NCBI RefSeq assembly: GCF_003967595.1
Contig: NZ_BIFW01000001.1
Coordinates: 62,001 to 126,000, forward strand
DNA length: 64,000 nt
Source of the DNA: Companilactobacillus musae
Lineage (GTDB): Bacteria > Bacillota > Bacilli > Lactobacillales > Lactobacillaceae
Direction: 5' to 3'
The translations under genes and the position numbers were made by a program. This document shows positions 29,379 to 38,503 of the stretch, in pieces (position 1 is the first letter of the stretch; the number at the start of each line of letters is the position of its first letter). A model generated the notes under the pieces. That model searched no databases. It was not told the DNA's origin and saw only the letters and a program-made list of their open reading frames with translations.

Positions 29379-29987
29379 ATGGAAGAAATTTATTCATATG
29401 TTAAACGTAATAAAATTGTTTTGGTGGTTCTTGTTTTGAGTGGTTTTCTCGGTGGTGGATATTTGTTGACTCATCACTCAAAACCAACTCCAGTACAAAA
29501 CGAATTAATAACGACTGTCAAAAAAACTCCTAATAAAAAAACGAATAAGGTAGAAACTGATAAATCATTAGTCATTGATATTCAAGGAGCGGTAAAAAAT
29601 CCAGGAGTTTATCATTTGAAAAATGGTAGTATTGTTCAAGCTGCTCTACAGATGGCAGGTGGATTGCAGAGTAATGCAGATGTTAAACAAATTAATCAAG
29701 CTAAGAAGATAAATGATCAGATGCAGATCTATGTTCCTGCAATTGGAGAGAAACAAGGTGGAAATGCTAATGGTGATAATAAGAGTGAATCTAAAAAAGT
29801 AGTTAATATTAATACAGCAACAGCAGATGATTTTAAAGATGTATCAGGGATTGGTCCTAAAAAAGCTGAAAAAATAATTGCTTTTCGTGAGAAAAATGGA
29901 AATTTTCAGGAATTACATGATTTAACAAAAGTCTCGGGTATCGGTGAAAAAAGTTTAGAATCACTAAAAGATCAATTAACGGTTTGA
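29379..29987 (+). CDS. comEA: Competence protein ComEA
   Basis: This DNA receptor of transformation has one N-terminal membrane segment (about 12-30), a charged linker, an SLBB domain (VIDIQGAVKNPGVYHL, about 63-78) and a C-terminal double helix-hairpin-helix DNA-binding domain. The latter shows NINTATADDFKDVSGIGPKKA (about 140-160, split here as two hairpins) and KVSGIGEKSL. The ATG at 29379 follows AGAGG. The GTG at 29370 is part of that RBS. The gene is intact. Confidence 0.94.
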   Translation: MEEIYSYVKRNKIVLVVLVLSGFLGGGYLLTHHSKPTPVQNELITTVKKTPNKKTNKVETDKSLVIDIQGAVKNPGVYHLKNGSIVQAALQMAGGLQSNADVKQINQAKKINDQMQIYVPAIGEKQGGNANGDNKSESKKVVNINTATADDFKDVSGIGPKKAEKIIAFREKNGNFQELHDLTKVSGIGEKSLESLKDQLTV

Positions 29988-29990
29988 TTT

Positions 29991-32240
29991 ATGAAAGATT
30001 ATTGGATTTTTCCTACTCTGACAGTGGCAATTTTAATTGGAACTTATTTTGAATCAAGATTATTTTTGATACTTTTCGTTCCATTAATTATAAGAATCTT
30101 AGTTTTAAAAAATAAGAATCTGGATTTAGTTATATTAATGATTTTAGGGATTTTCTTCGTTCGTTTTCAGATGATGAACCAAAATATATCTTTGCCAGAA
30201 TTAAGGACGGCTACTTTTGCAGCCGATGAAATTGCTGTTAATGGGGATGTTTTGAGTGGAGAATTACAATCGTCGGGACAACATTTTCGATTTATTTATC
30301 AAATAAAAACGCACTCAGAGCAAGAAAAATGGCAAAAAATGTCGTCATTAGCTCAGGGAGAAATAAAAGTAGATAAGATGGAACCGATAAAGGGACCCAG
30401 AAATCAGGGAGAATTTGATTATCGCAAATATTTAGAGCATAAAGGAATTCATTCATCACTATATTTATCTCAAATAGGTCCTTTGCAGAGCTACCAACCG
30501 AAGAATATATTTGAAAAAATAAAAGTTTTACGAATACATTTAATTAGCTACTTATCTACATTACCTAAATGGTTAAAAATACATGCTCAAAGTTTACTGG
30601 TTGGATATACTGCAAATTCAGAAAAAAGCTTTTTGAATATTTTAAGTGTCTTGGGAGTGATTCATCTTTTCAGTTTGTCGGGATTGCATGTTTTGATTTT
30701 ATTGACACTTTTACGTAAATTAACTTCATTATTGAGGATTCCAGTTGAGTTGATCGATACAATTTTATTGTTTCTTTTACCTTGCTATGGGTTACTAGTT
30801 GGTTCTAAAAGTGGAATCTGGAGGGCAATTGTATTAGCCGTAGTAGGTATTATTTGTAGAAAATTTGAATTATCTATTAGTCGGTTAGATTTATTTAGTT
30901 TAACGATGTTGATTTGTTTATTGATTTATCCGTATGGAGTATTAGAGATGGGTGGACAATTAAGTTTTTTGCTCTCATTTGCAATTTTATATCTTTACCA
31001 AAAAACTAATACGTATTTAGCAACCTTTAAAATGTTGTTGGTTAGTTTACCATTAATCCTGTTTTATACTTTTCAGTTTAATTGGCTGACATTGGCAATA
31101 AATTTAATCTTTGTACCGATATTTACTTTTTTGATTCTTCCCATAACAATCTTGTCAGCATTGAGTGTTAATTGGTCATTTTGGCTAACCATTAATTTAT
31201 TTTTTGAGAAGTTCTATCAATTTTTGGACAAAATTGCAACTAACCAAAATTTGATTTTTGTAACCGGGAGTATTCCCATTTTTATTGTCGTGATTTTAAT
31301 CGTTGAAGTATTATTTTATGTGGAAACTAGGACGTTTTGGAATAAATACTTATGGCAATATATGATTATTTTGATTAGCTGTATCCTATTGAATAAATTT
31401 CCTCTTTTTGGAACAGTAACTTTAATTGATGTAGGGCAAGGAGATAGTATTTTGATTACAACTCCTCTAGCGAGAGAGGTTTTTTTAATTGATGTTGCCG
31501 GAAAATTAAAATTTCCTAAACCACAGTGGGCTAAGCATGAATCCAATAATCAAGTCGACAATAGTACGATTCCCCTGTTAAAGTCCCGAGGTATTTCGTA
31601 TGTGGATAAATTATTTCTAACTCATAAAGATGTGGACCATGTAGGAAATTTGGAAACTATTTTGACTAAATTTAAAGTTAAAGAAGTAAACATAGGTCTT
31701 GGTTTAGAAGAAAATCCGCGGTTAAAGCAAGCAATGATAAAACATTCCCAAGTTAAATTTAAGAATTTGCGACAAGGAGATGCCTTTACAACTGGAACTA
31801 TAAATTGGCAGGTTCTTTGGCCTAAAACTAAAGGTATTGGTGAGAATGGTGATTCATTGACTTTATTGGCAAAAATTAAAAATAAACGTTGGCTTTTTAC
31901 TGGTGATTTAGATCAAGATAGCGAGAAAAAGATTTTGGAAAATTATCGGTTTAGAATAGATTACTTAAAGGTAGGACACCATGGTTCGAAAACTGCTACA
32001 AGTGATCAATTGTTGGATGTTTCTAAGCCTAAAATTGGATTCATTTCGGCGGGAGTGAATAATAGATATGGACATCCTAATAAAGAAACGTTGAAACGTT
32101 TAAATGACCATCGTGTCAAATATTTAAATACGGCTGAATATGGTATGATATCTTGGTATTATTATTTCTTTAATGATGATGAAAAAATAACAACTTTTTT
32201 AAAGGGTGACTTGGTTGAAAATAACGGAACTAAAAAATAA
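29991..32240 (+). CDS. comEC: Competence DNA channel ComEC
   Basis: This polytopic membrane protein carries single-stranded DNA into the cell. The N-terminal OB-like region, the central competence domain (HLFSLSGLHV, about residues 225-235) with roughly ten hydrophobic segments, and a C-terminal metallo-beta-lactamase domain are present. That domain shows DVGQGDSILI, THKDVDHVGN, TGDLD and GHHGSKTATS, so the putative nuclease ligands are intact. Its 749 residues and undisrupted frame suggest working DNA uptake machinery. It overlaps holA by 26 bases. Confidence 0.95.
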   Translation: MKDYWIFPTLTVAILIGTYFESRLFLILFVPLIIRILVLKNKNLDLVILMILGIFFVRFQMMNQNISLPELRTATFAADEIAVNGDVLSGELQSSGQHFRFIYQIKTHSEQEKWQKMSSLAQGEIKVDKMEPIKGPRNQGEFDYRKYLEHKGIHSSLYLSQIGPLQSYQPKNIFEKIKVLRIHLISYLSTLPKWLKIHAQSLLVGYTANSEKSFLNILSVLGVIHLFSLSGLHVLILLTLLRKLTSLLRIPVELIDTILLFLLPCYGLLVGSKSGIWRAIVLAVVGIICRKFELSISRLDLFSLTMLICLLIYPYGVLEMGGQLSFLLSFAILYLYQKTNTYLATFKMLLVSLPLILFYTFQFNWLTLAINLIFVPIFTFLILPITILSALSVNWSFWLTINLFFEKFYQFLDKIATNQNLIFVTGSIPIFIVVILIVEVLFYVETRTFWNKYLWQYMIILISCILLNKFPLFGTVTLIDVGQGDSILITTPLAREVFLIDVAGKLKFPKPQWAKHESNNQVDNSTIPLLKSRGISYVDKLFLTHKDVDHVGNLETILTKFKVKEVNIGLGLEENPRLKQAMIKHSQVKFKNLRQGDAFTTGTINWQVLWPKTKGIGENGDSLTLLAKIKNKRWLFTGDLDQDSEKKILENYRFRIDYLKVGHHGSKTATSDQLLDVSKPKIGFISAGVNNRYGHPNKETLKRLNDHRVKYLNTAEYGMISWYYYFFNDDEKITTFLKGDLVENNGTKK

Positions 32241-33228
32241 TTTAAAAAAAGGCAATTTAGATAATGTTTATTTAATTACAGGTAAAGAACAGGTATTTAT
32301 TAAAGATATCCAAGCAGCCTTTAAAGATATTATGTCTCCAGAAGAACGGGATATGAATTTTTCTAACTTCGATTTAGAGGAGACTCCATTAGCAGATGTG
32401 ATCAACGAATCGATTTCGGCACCTTTTTTTGGTGAAAGACGATTGGTCTTTGTCGCTCATCCATACTTTCTAACAGGGGAACGTGTTAAAAATGTTGTAG
32501 AACAAAATGTTGATTTACTTTTAAAGTATATTCAAAATCCAACACCCTCGACGATTATGGTGATTTTTGCATTATATGATAAGTTAGATGCTCGAAAAAA
32601 AATCGTTAAGCAGTTGAAAAAATCGGCAATTACAGTTAATGCGGGACAGATGGAAGGGCCAATCTTAATCAGAACGATAAATAATGATCTAAAAGTTGCT
32701 GGTTTTGAGATTGAACCAGCAGCGTTGGATCTGTTAGTTAATAAGACTAAGGGCAATTACTCGTTGATTACAAATCAATTGAATAAATTAAAAATGTATG
32801 CTTTACAGACCAAAAAGATCGATCAAGCAGCAGTATCAGCCTTGGTTCCACAATCATTGGAAGATAATGTCTTTGATTTGATGACGGAAATTCTGAATAA
32901 GAACATTTATAAAGCTGAAGAATTGTATAATCAGTTCTTATTACAAAAGATTGATCCAATTTTATTGGTAGCGATTATTATTTCTCAATTAAGATTATTG
33001 ATTCAAGTTAAGATATTATCGGAAAAGGGATTAACTGAAGGAACAATTGCTAAGAATTTACGATTGAATCCATATCGAGTGAAATATTCATATCGACAAG
33101 CCAGAACTTTGAATCGTAAAAGGTTACAAATAATGTATGATGATATAGTTAATCTTGACTATCAGATTAAGTCTGGCCAAGGTGATAAGGAATTACTTTT
33201 TGATTTATTTATAGCTAAGTTTGCATAA
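32215..33228 (+). CDS. holA: DNA polymerase III delta subunit
   Basis: This clamp-loader subunit opens the sliding clamp. The N-terminal VYLITGKEQVFIKD and the LEDNVFDLMTEILN region match HolA, and 337 residues is standard. I choose the TTG at 32215 (MKITELK) because AAAGGG lies eight bases upstream. A GTG at 32206 is inside that RBS. The gene overlaps the end of comEC, the usual arrangement in lactobacilli. Confidence 0.92.
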   Translation: MKITELKNNLKKGNLDNVYLITGKEQVFIKDIQAAFKDIMSPEERDMNFSNFDLEETPLADVINESISAPFFGERRLVFVAHPYFLTGERVKNVVEQNVDLLLKYIQNPTPSTIMVIFALYDKLDARKKIVKQLKKSAITVNAGQMEGPILIRTINNDLKVAGFEIEPAALDLLVNKTKGNYSLITNQLNKLKMYALQTKKIDQAAVSALVPQSLEDNVFDLMTEILNKNIYKAEELYNQFLLQKIDPILLVAIIISQLRLLIQVKILSEKGLTEGTIAKNLRLNPYRVKYSYRQARTLNRKRLQIMYDDIVNLDYQIKSGQGDKELLFDLFIAKFA

Positions 33229-33275
33229 AAAAAGCCCTCTAATAACCAAAATGGTTAAAAGAGAGCTTTTTTAAT
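33229..33275 (+). terminator. Terminator after holA
   Basis: AAAAAGC/GCTTTTT outer arms with CTCT/AGAG and an inner AACC-AAAA-TGGTT hairpin form a long imperfect stem that ends in T residues. Confidence 0.8.
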
Positions 33276-33279
33276 AAAA

Positions 33280-33303
33280 TAAAAAAGCAACCTAACGGCT
33301 GCT
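33280..33303 (-). terminator. Terminator after rpsT (minus strand)
   Basis: Read on the minus strand, AGCAGCC-GTTA-GGTTGCT is followed by TTTTTT six bases after the rpsT stop. Confidence 0.8.
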
Positions 33304-33308
33304 TATCA

Positions 33309-33557
33309 TTAATTCAATTTAGCAAGTCTTGACTTATCACGAGCAGCCTTATTAGCCTTGATTAGGCCTTTTGACTTAGCCATGTCAATAGCACGGACAG
33401 CTGTTCTGAATAATTCATCTTTGTTGTCAGCGTTGTTAGCAGCTGATGTTTCAAAGTTTTTGATTGCTGAACGCATTGAACTTCTTTGTGCATTGTTGCG
33501 AAGGTTTGCGCTTTCTGCAGTCTTTACACGTTTCATAGCTGATTTAATTTGTGGCAT
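33309..33557 (-). CDS. rpsT: 30S ribosomal protein S20
   Basis: This basic, alpha-helical protein binds 16S rRNA early in assembly. The sequence [14 protein letters not shown] and the lysine-rich C-terminus [18 protein letters not shown] are diagnostic. The ATG at 33557 follows GGAGGTG. The open frame reaches a GTG at 33566 that is the end of that RBS. At 82 residues it has the usual length. It is transcribed alone against its neighbours, as in most lactobacilli. Confidence 0.97.
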   Translation of the reverse strand: MPQIKSAMKRVKTAESANLRNNAQRSSMRSAIKNFETSAANNADNKDELFRTAVRAIDMAKSKGLIKANKAARDKSRLAKLN

Positions 33558-33604
33558 TAATTTCACCTCCGATTACCTAGTAAGCTTAAAACTCAATACA
33601 TAGA

Positions 33605-33633
33605 ATTATACATAATTAAGTTTGGCAATGCAA
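33605..33633 (-). promoter_or_regulatory. rpsT promoter
   Basis: On the minus strand TTGCAT (33633-33628), a 17-base spacer and a perfect TATAAT (33610-33605) stand 48 bases upstream of the rpsT start codon. Confidence 0.75.
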
Positions 33634-33657
33634 TGAAATGTCGATTTTTTTTCAGTA

Positions 33658-33686
33658 TTGCAAAATTAATGAATTTATAGTAAACT
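33658..33686 (+). promoter_or_regulatory. rpsO promoter
   Basis: TTGCAA (33658-33663), 17 bases and TAAACT (33681-33686) lie about 87 bases before the start codon, leaving an 80-base leader. Confidence 0.65.
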
Positions 33687-33699
33687 AATTAACCGTGTT

Positions 33700-33740
33700 A
33701 ACCATGCTCTGTTTGTCGAATCACCAACGCAAGCATAGTT
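33700..33740 (+). promoter_or_regulatory. Hairpin in the rpsO leader, possible S15 autoregulatory site
   Basis: AACCATGCT (33700-33708) pairs with AGCATAGTT (33732-33740) with one C-A mismatch. S15 commonly binds its own leader in bacteria. That this hairpin is the site is an inference from position. Confidence 0.4.
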
Positions 33741-33772
33741 TGGCTAAATATATAAGGAAAAGGTGAATTGAA

Positions 33773-34042
33773 ATGGCTATTTCAAAAGAAAAGAAAAACG
33801 AAGTTATCAAACAATATGCACGTAAAGATGGAGACACTGGTTCTCCAGAAGTACAAATTGCTGTTTTAACATATGATATTAATGCACTTAACGATCACTT
33901 GAAAGTTAACAAGAAAGACCACCATTCATATGTTGGTCTACTAAAGAAGATTGGTCACCGTCGTAACTTATTAGGTTACCTACGTAGCAAAGACATTCAA
34001 CGTTACCGTGATTTAATCAAGTCATTAGGTCTACGTCGTTAA
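33773..34042 (+). CDS. rpsO: 30S ribosomal protein S15
   Basis: It binds the central domain of 16S rRNA and helps bridge the subunits. The sequence [25 protein letters not shown], here seen as GSPEVQIA plus NDHLK, with [21 protein letters not shown] and the C-terminal LIKSLGLRR, is diagnostic. It has 89 residues, and AAGGTGA precedes the ATG. A terminator follows at once, and rnjB comes next. Confidence 0.97.
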   Translation: MAISKEKKNEVIKQYARKDGDTGSPEVQIAVLTYDINALNDHLKVNKKDHHSYVGLLKKIGHRRNLLGYLRSKDIQRYRDLIKSLGLRR

Positions 34043-34049
34043 TAATAAT

Positions 34050-34087
34050 TTTAGGAGAATTCAGAAATGGATCTCCTATTTTTTTTG
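34050..34087 (+). terminator. Intrinsic terminator after rpsO
   Basis: TAGGAGA (34052-34058) pairs with TCTCCTA (34072-34078), and a run of eight T follows. Confidence 0.84.
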
Positions 34088-34114
34088 CTTAATTCCGCTA
34101 AAATCTCGCTGATA

Positions 34115-34123
34115 TGTTAAAAT
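34115..34123 (+). promoter_or_regulatory. Extended -10 promoter for rnjB
   Basis: TGTTAAAAT is an extended -10 element about 95 bases before the rnjB start. The leader that follows contains AGTCTT-AA-AAGACT and an ATAGC/GCTAT pair, so the mRNA 5' end is probably folded. Confidence 0.5.
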
Positions 34124-34216
34124 GAAAAACAGGTATAGCTTAAATAGTCTTAAAAGACTTAAAAATCACAATAGAATATTATGATCTATGCTATTTTAAT
34201 GAAATGAGAGATGAAA

Positions 34217-35914
34217 ATGAGCAAAAAAATTAAGATAATTTTGTTAAGTGGTGTACGCGAAAACGGAAAAAATATGTACGCTGTAGAAGTAAATGATGAG
34301 ATCTATATTTTGGATATTGGTTTGCAGTATCCAGATAATGATTTATATGGAATTGATATGGTCGTACCAGATATGACTTATATTAAGCAAAACATTGATA
34401 AGGTGGTAGGTATCTTCTTATCACATGGTCATGCTGACGCTATTGGAGCATTGCCATATTTAATTAGTGAATACGATATTCCAGTCTTTGGTTCAGAGAT
34501 GACCATTGAATTAGCTAAAATTGTTTGTTCAAATGATAATCGTAGTAAAAAATTCTCAGACTTCCACGTAATTGATGAGAATACTGCAATTGATTTTGAA
34601 GAGGCCTCAGTATCATTTTTTAAAACTACACATTCAATTCCTGGTTCTTTAGGAACTGTAATCAAGACTAGTGAAGGTCAAATCGTCTATACAGGTGACT
34701 TTAAGTTTGATCAAGCAGCTGCTCCTACATATAAGACTGATTATGGTCGTATTGCCAAAATTGGTAGTGAAAGAGTTTTAGCTTTATTAAGTGACTCTGC
34801 AAATGCTGAATCACCTTATGAAAATTCAAGTGAAAAAGATATTTATGAATATATTCTTGATACATTCAGCTATCACAATGGTCGTATTATCGTGGCTCAA
34901 GTGGCTTCAAACATTCAAAGAATGCAACAAGTTCTTGATGCAGCAGCAAAGACCGGTCGTCGAGTATTTCTTTCTGGTACAGATGCCGAAAAGATTTTGA
35001 AAACAGCTATGAAATTAGGCTATTTGAAGATTAGCAGCGACGATTTGATCTTAAAGCCTAAAGAGCTTAAATCAGTTGATAAGAATAAGATGGTTATTAT
35101 TGAAACTGGTAAGATGGGCGAACCTGTTAAATTACTTCAAAAAATGGCTAATCCAGCAGCTAAAACTAAGTTTCAAATTGAAGAAGGCGACTTAGTCTTT
35201 ATCGCCACAACACCATCACACGCTATGGATACGACAGTGGCCAAGGCAAGAGATGCTATTTATCGTACAGGTGCCGAGGTTAAGGCTCTTAGTGATGATA
35301 AGCATTCTTCAGGTCATGCCAATAAGTCTGATCTTCAATTAATGATCAATTTATTGAATCCTGAAAACGTTATTCCTATCCAAGGTGAATATCGTTTGCT
35401 TGATGCTCATGCTAGAATTGCGCATGAAACAGGAGTTCCTTATCAAAATATCTTCCTAACTAAAAAGGGAGATGTCTTGAATTATGAAAATGGACAATTT
35501 TATCAAGGTAAAGGTGTCGATGCTGGAGATACTATGATTGATGGTATTGGTGTCGGAGATATTGGTAGTATTGTGCTTCGTGATCGTGAATTATTAGCCG
35601 AAGACGGTGTCTTTATTGCAGTAGCTACAATTGATCGCAAGAAGAAGAAAGTCGTTGCTAAGCCTAAAATAACGGCTCGTGGTTTCGTTTATATGCGTGC
35701 TAGTCGTGATTTATTGAGTGAAAGTTCTGATATTATCGTTAATACAATTGTAGATTACATGCAAAATAGTAAGGATTTCGATTGGTCAGATTTGAAACAA
35801 GGAGTTCGGGACAAATTAAATCACTTCTTGTATGAACAAACTAATAGACATCCAGTGATTTTGCCAGTGATCATGGAAGTAAATCAAAATAGACATCGTA
35901 AAGCAAAAAAATAA
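34217..35914 (+). CDS. rnjB: Ribonuclease J2 (degenerate active site)
   Basis: This is the second RNase J paralogue in the window and has the same domain order as rnjA. The metal-binding motif reads HGHADAIGA where rnjA has HGHEDHIGG, losing a ligand histidine. The later PIQGEYRLL has glutamine where rnjA has [19 protein letters not shown] and TGDFKFD are kept. Such loss is known for J2 proteins, which act mainly as partners of J1. The ATG at 34217 has GAGAG six bases upstream; the ATG at 34211 abuts it. It has 565 residues. Confidence 0.93.
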   Translation: MSKKIKIILLSGVRENGKNMYAVEVNDEIYILDIGLQYPDNDLYGIDMVVPDMTYIKQNIDKVVGIFLSHGHADAIGALPYLISEYDIPVFGSEMTIELAKIVCSNDNRSKKFSDFHVIDENTAIDFEEASVSFFKTTHSIPGSLGTVIKTSEGQIVYTGDFKFDQAAAPTYKTDYGRIAKIGSERVLALLSDSANAESPYENSSEKDIYEYILDTFSYHNGRIIVAQVASNIQRMQQVLDAAAKTGRRVFLSGTDAEKILKTAMKLGYLKISSDDLILKPKELKSVDKNKMVIIETGKMGEPVKLLQKMANPAAKTKFQIEEGDLVFIATTPSHAMDTTVAKARDAIYRTGAEVKALSDDKHSSGHANKSDLQLMINLLNPENVIPIQGEYRLLDAHARIAHETGVPYQNIFLTKKGDVLNYENGQFYQGKGVDAGDTMIDGIGVGDIGSIVLRDRELLAEDGVFIAVATIDRKKKKVVAKPKITARGFVYMRASRDLLSESSDIIVNTIVDYMQNSKDFDWSDLKQGVRDKLNHFLYEQTNRHPVILPVIMEVNQNRHRKAKK

Positions 35915-35951
35915 AGTGATTTAATTTATTGGAATATGGTTGAGGTATTTT

Positions 35952-36899
35952 ATGGACGACTCAGATAATCTAAAAAAAATTGTTGATCAAGCTGATGAGG
36001 CCTTTGACCAAGGCAATTGGGATGAAGCAGCCGATTTATATACGCAGGCATATGCAATGCAGCAGTCATTCTCGATTAATAAGGGGCTGGCTGCTTCTTT
36101 ATTGAATCAAAAAAGACCTAGCGATGCTGAGGCTGTGATTTTAGATTATTTTAATTATTACCTTAGCGAACCGGAGACTGCAGAATTGGCTCTAGATATC
36201 ATTTTGGAAAATAATGATTTCTTATTAGCTAATCAAATGTTGAATTTTTATGATACAAATCCATTGCCAAACATCAAAACAGACTTTGTTGATGATTTTA
36301 TAAAACGTATTAAAATTGCTGAAGATAGACACGAGAGATCTTTTAAACCAGAAAAGGAAAAAATATCAGCTCGTTTATTGTCGATCGTAACTGAATCTAC
36401 GGCTGAACAAATTCAATTGTTGAGAAAGTTAAGGGAATTTAACAAGGCAGATTATATTGCAAATGCTAAAGTTTTGTTAGAAAATCCCTTGTTACATCCA
36501 CTTTTGAAAAGTGAAGCTTTAGAGAATTTGTTGAAGTTAGGTTTGAATCAAACAATTGATATTTCGTTTTATGGCGAAAATAAAACTTGCAATCCAAGCC
36601 GACTCAGGCCTATTATGGCAACTGATGTCTATTTGAAAATGTGTGACGAATTAGAAAAATTACTAACTGACGAGAATGAATCACAGTTAGACAACTTTAA
36701 AGGTGAACTGTCGCTTTATGCTGCTTTTGTCTATCCTTTTGGAAATGAAATAATAAAAACGCCAGAACTCTGGACAAAAGCAATGCTTTTAAGGTATGGT
36801 TTAGTAGATGATTCACAAGTAAGTGATAATCAGGGTTTAGACGATGTAAAAACTTGGTTAAAAAGGTTCGATGAACTGATAAATACCTTTCAGGAGTGA
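35952..36899 (+). CDS. TPR-repeat protein (315 aa)
   Basis: The N-terminus (residues 1-60) contains a TPR unit, ADEAFDQGNWDEAADLYTQAY, here read as A-x3-F-x2-G-x-W-x2-A-x3-Y. The rest is helical with no membrane segment. The second half shows less regular repeats. The ATG at 35952 follows TGAGG; a TTG at 35940 starts the open frame but includes that RBS. In lactobacilli a TPR gene lies between rnjB and tuf; its function is not known to me. Confidence 0.8.
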   Translation: MDDSDNLKKIVDQADEAFDQGNWDEAADLYTQAYAMQQSFSINKGLAASLLNQKRPSDAEAVILDYFNYYLSEPETAELALDIILENNDFLLANQMLNFYDTNPLPNIKTDFVDDFIKRIKIAEDRHERSFKPEKEKISARLLSIVTESTAEQIQLLRKLREFNKADYIANAKVLLENPLLHPLLKSEALENLLKLGLNQTIDISFYGENKTCNPSRLRPIMATDVYLKMCDELEKLLTDENESQLDNFKGELSLYAAFVYPFGNEIIKTPELWTKAMLLRYGLVDDSQVSDNQGLDDVKTWLKRFDELINTFQE

Positions 36900-36951
36900 A
36901 TTTTTTTAAAATTTTTTCACTTTGAGTATTTACAATTACGTTTACGGCCTG

Positions 36952-36974
36952 TATACTCCAAAGAGTATATTTTT
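36952..36974 (+). terminator. AT-rich terminator before tuf
   Basis: TATACTC-CAAA-GAGTATA is a perfect 7-bp stem followed by TTTTTA, 53 bases after the TPR stop. Confidence 0.65.
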
Positions 36975-36999
36975 AGTCGGTGATTTGCGTTGAATTGAT

Positions 37000-37027
37000 T
37001 TGCTTTCACCTCTGAAAGTAGTATAAT
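37000..37027 (+). promoter_or_regulatory. tuf promoter with an inverted repeat in the spacer
   Basis: TTGCTT (37000-37005), a 16-base spacer and a perfect TATAAT (37022-37027) form a strong promoter. The spacer contains CTTTCA-CCTC-TGAAAG. The leader contains AAAGAA-CATT-TTCTTT before an ideal AGGAGG. Confidence 0.75.
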
Positions 37028-37105
37028 TTTTCAGTAAAGAGTCGTCTAAAGAACATTTTCTTTGGATCAATCTTATGAAATGAAATTTTAGGAGGATTCT
37101 TTGTA

Positions 37106-38296
37106 ATGGCAGAAAAAGAACATTATGAGAGAACAAAGCCCCATGTAAATATTGGGACAATTGGTCACGTTGACCACGGTAAGACTACTTTAACAGCAGC
37201 AATCACTAAGGTTTTGGCTGACAAAGGTTTAGCTAAGGCTGAAGATTACGCTGATATCGATAAAGCCCCAGAAGAAAAGGAACGTGGGATTACTATCAAC
37301 ACAGCCCATGTTGAATACGAAACTGAAAAGCGTCACTATGCACATATCGATGCTCCAGGACACGCTGATTACGTTAAGAATATGATCACTGGTGCTGCAC
37401 AAATGGATGGTGCCATCCTTGTTGTTGCTGCAACTGATGGTCCTATGCCACAAACTCGTGAACATATCTTGCTTGCTAGACAAGTTGGTGTTGAATACAT
37501 CGTTGTCTTCTTGAACAAGACTGATCTTGTTGACGATCCAGAACTAGTTGATCTAGTTGAGATGGAAGTTCGTGAACTTCTATCAGAATACGATTTCCCA
37601 GGGGATGACATTCCTGTTATCCGTGGTTCAGCTTTGAAGGCTCTTGAAGGTGACCCAGAAGAAATCAAACACGTTGAAGAATTACTTGATGTTGTTGATG
37701 AATACATCCCAACACCAGAACGTGATAATACAAAACCATTTATGATGCCTGTTGAAGATGTCTTCACTATCACTGGTCGTGGTACTGTTGCATCTGGTCG
37801 TATCGATCGTGGTGAAATTAAGATTGGTGACGAAGTTGAAATCGTTGGTTTGAAGCCAGAAGTATTGAAGTCAACTGTTACTGGTCTAGAAATGTTCCGT
37901 AAGACTCTTGATTTAGGTGAAGCCGGAGATAACGTTGGTATCTTACTACGTGGTATTAACCGTGATCAAATCGAACGTGGACAAGTTCTTGCTAAGCCAG
38001 GTTCAATCCAAACTCACAACAAGTTCAAGGGTGAAGTTTATATCATGAGTAAAGAAGAAGGTGGACGTCATACTCCATTCTTCTCAAACTACCGTCCACA
38101 ATTCTACTTCCATACAACTGATGTTACTGGTGTTATTGAATTGCCAGAAGGTGTAGAAATGGTTATGCCTGGTGACCAAGTTACTTTCGAAGTTGACTTG
38201 ATTGCTCCAGTTGCTATTGAAAATGGTACAAGATTTACTGTTCGTGAAGGTGGCCGTACTGTTGGTGCCGGAGTTGTTACAGAAATCTTAGACTAA
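37106..38296 (+). CDS. tuf: Elongation factor Tu
   Basis: It delivers aminoacyl-tRNA to the ribosome. The G motifs [27 protein letters not shown] and GSALKAL are all present, followed by the two beta-barrel domains. It has 396 residues, and TAGGAGGA lies upstream. Strong codon bias (few rare codons) fits very high expression. It is monocistronic, with its own promoter and terminator. Confidence 0.98.
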   Translation: MAEKEHYERTKPHVNIGTIGHVDHGKTTLTAAITKVLADKGLAKAEDYADIDKAPEEKERGITINTAHVEYETEKRHYAHIDAPGHADYVKNMITGAAQMDGAILVVAATDGPMPQTREHILLARQVGVEYIVVFLNKTDLVDDPELVDLVEMEVRELLSEYDFPGDDIPVIRGSALKALEGDPEEIKHVEELLDVVDEYIPTPERDNTKPFMMPVEDVFTITGRGTVASGRIDRGEIKIGDEVEIVGLKPEVLKSTVTGLEMFRKTLDLGEAGDNVGILLRGINRDQIERGQVLAKPGSIQTHNKFKGEVYIMSKEEGGRHTPFFSNYRPQFYFHTTDVTGVIELPEGVEMVMPGDQVTFEVDLIAPVAIENGTRFTVREGGRTVGAGVVTEILD

Positions 38297-38318
38297 TTCT
38301 AAGTGGTAATGATAAAAT

Positions 38319-38352
38319 AAAAGAGTTGGTTAATTCCGGCTCTTTTTTTTTG
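38319..38352 (+). terminator. Intrinsic terminator after tuf
   Basis: AAGAGTTGG pairs with CCGGCTCTT through two G-T pairs, followed by at least eight T. Confidence 0.82.
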
Positions 38353-38432
38353 TATAAATATTCAAAAATTGGTAAAAGTATCATATAATAGAAAAATGAT
38401 GTCCTAAAATCATTTAGAAATCACGTCGAATG

Positions 38433-38461
38433 TTTACAATATCACCATTTTAGGGTAATAT
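38433..38461 (+). promoter_or_regulatory. Probable tig promoter
   Basis: TTTACA (38433-38438), 17 bases and TAATAT (38456-38461) lie 42 bases before the start codon. An upstream TATAAT (38384-38389) lacks a good -35 and is the alternative. AAATGAT/ATCATTT (38394-38415) could form a hairpin between them. Confidence 0.5.
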
Positions 38462-38503
38462 TACAAAGTATGAGATCGTTGAAATACCGGAGGGATAATA
38501 TAA

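Noticed and set aside
36895-36922. AGTGAA...TTCACT repeat after the TPR gene as terminator
   Set aside because: The interior is only T and A tracts that do not form a stable stem, and no T-run follows the right arm. The hairpin at 36952 is a better candidate.
37369-37773. A 134-codon minus-strand frame inside tuf
   Set aside because: It is the serine-rich antisense shadow of a strongly biased, highly expressed gene. It has no RBS.
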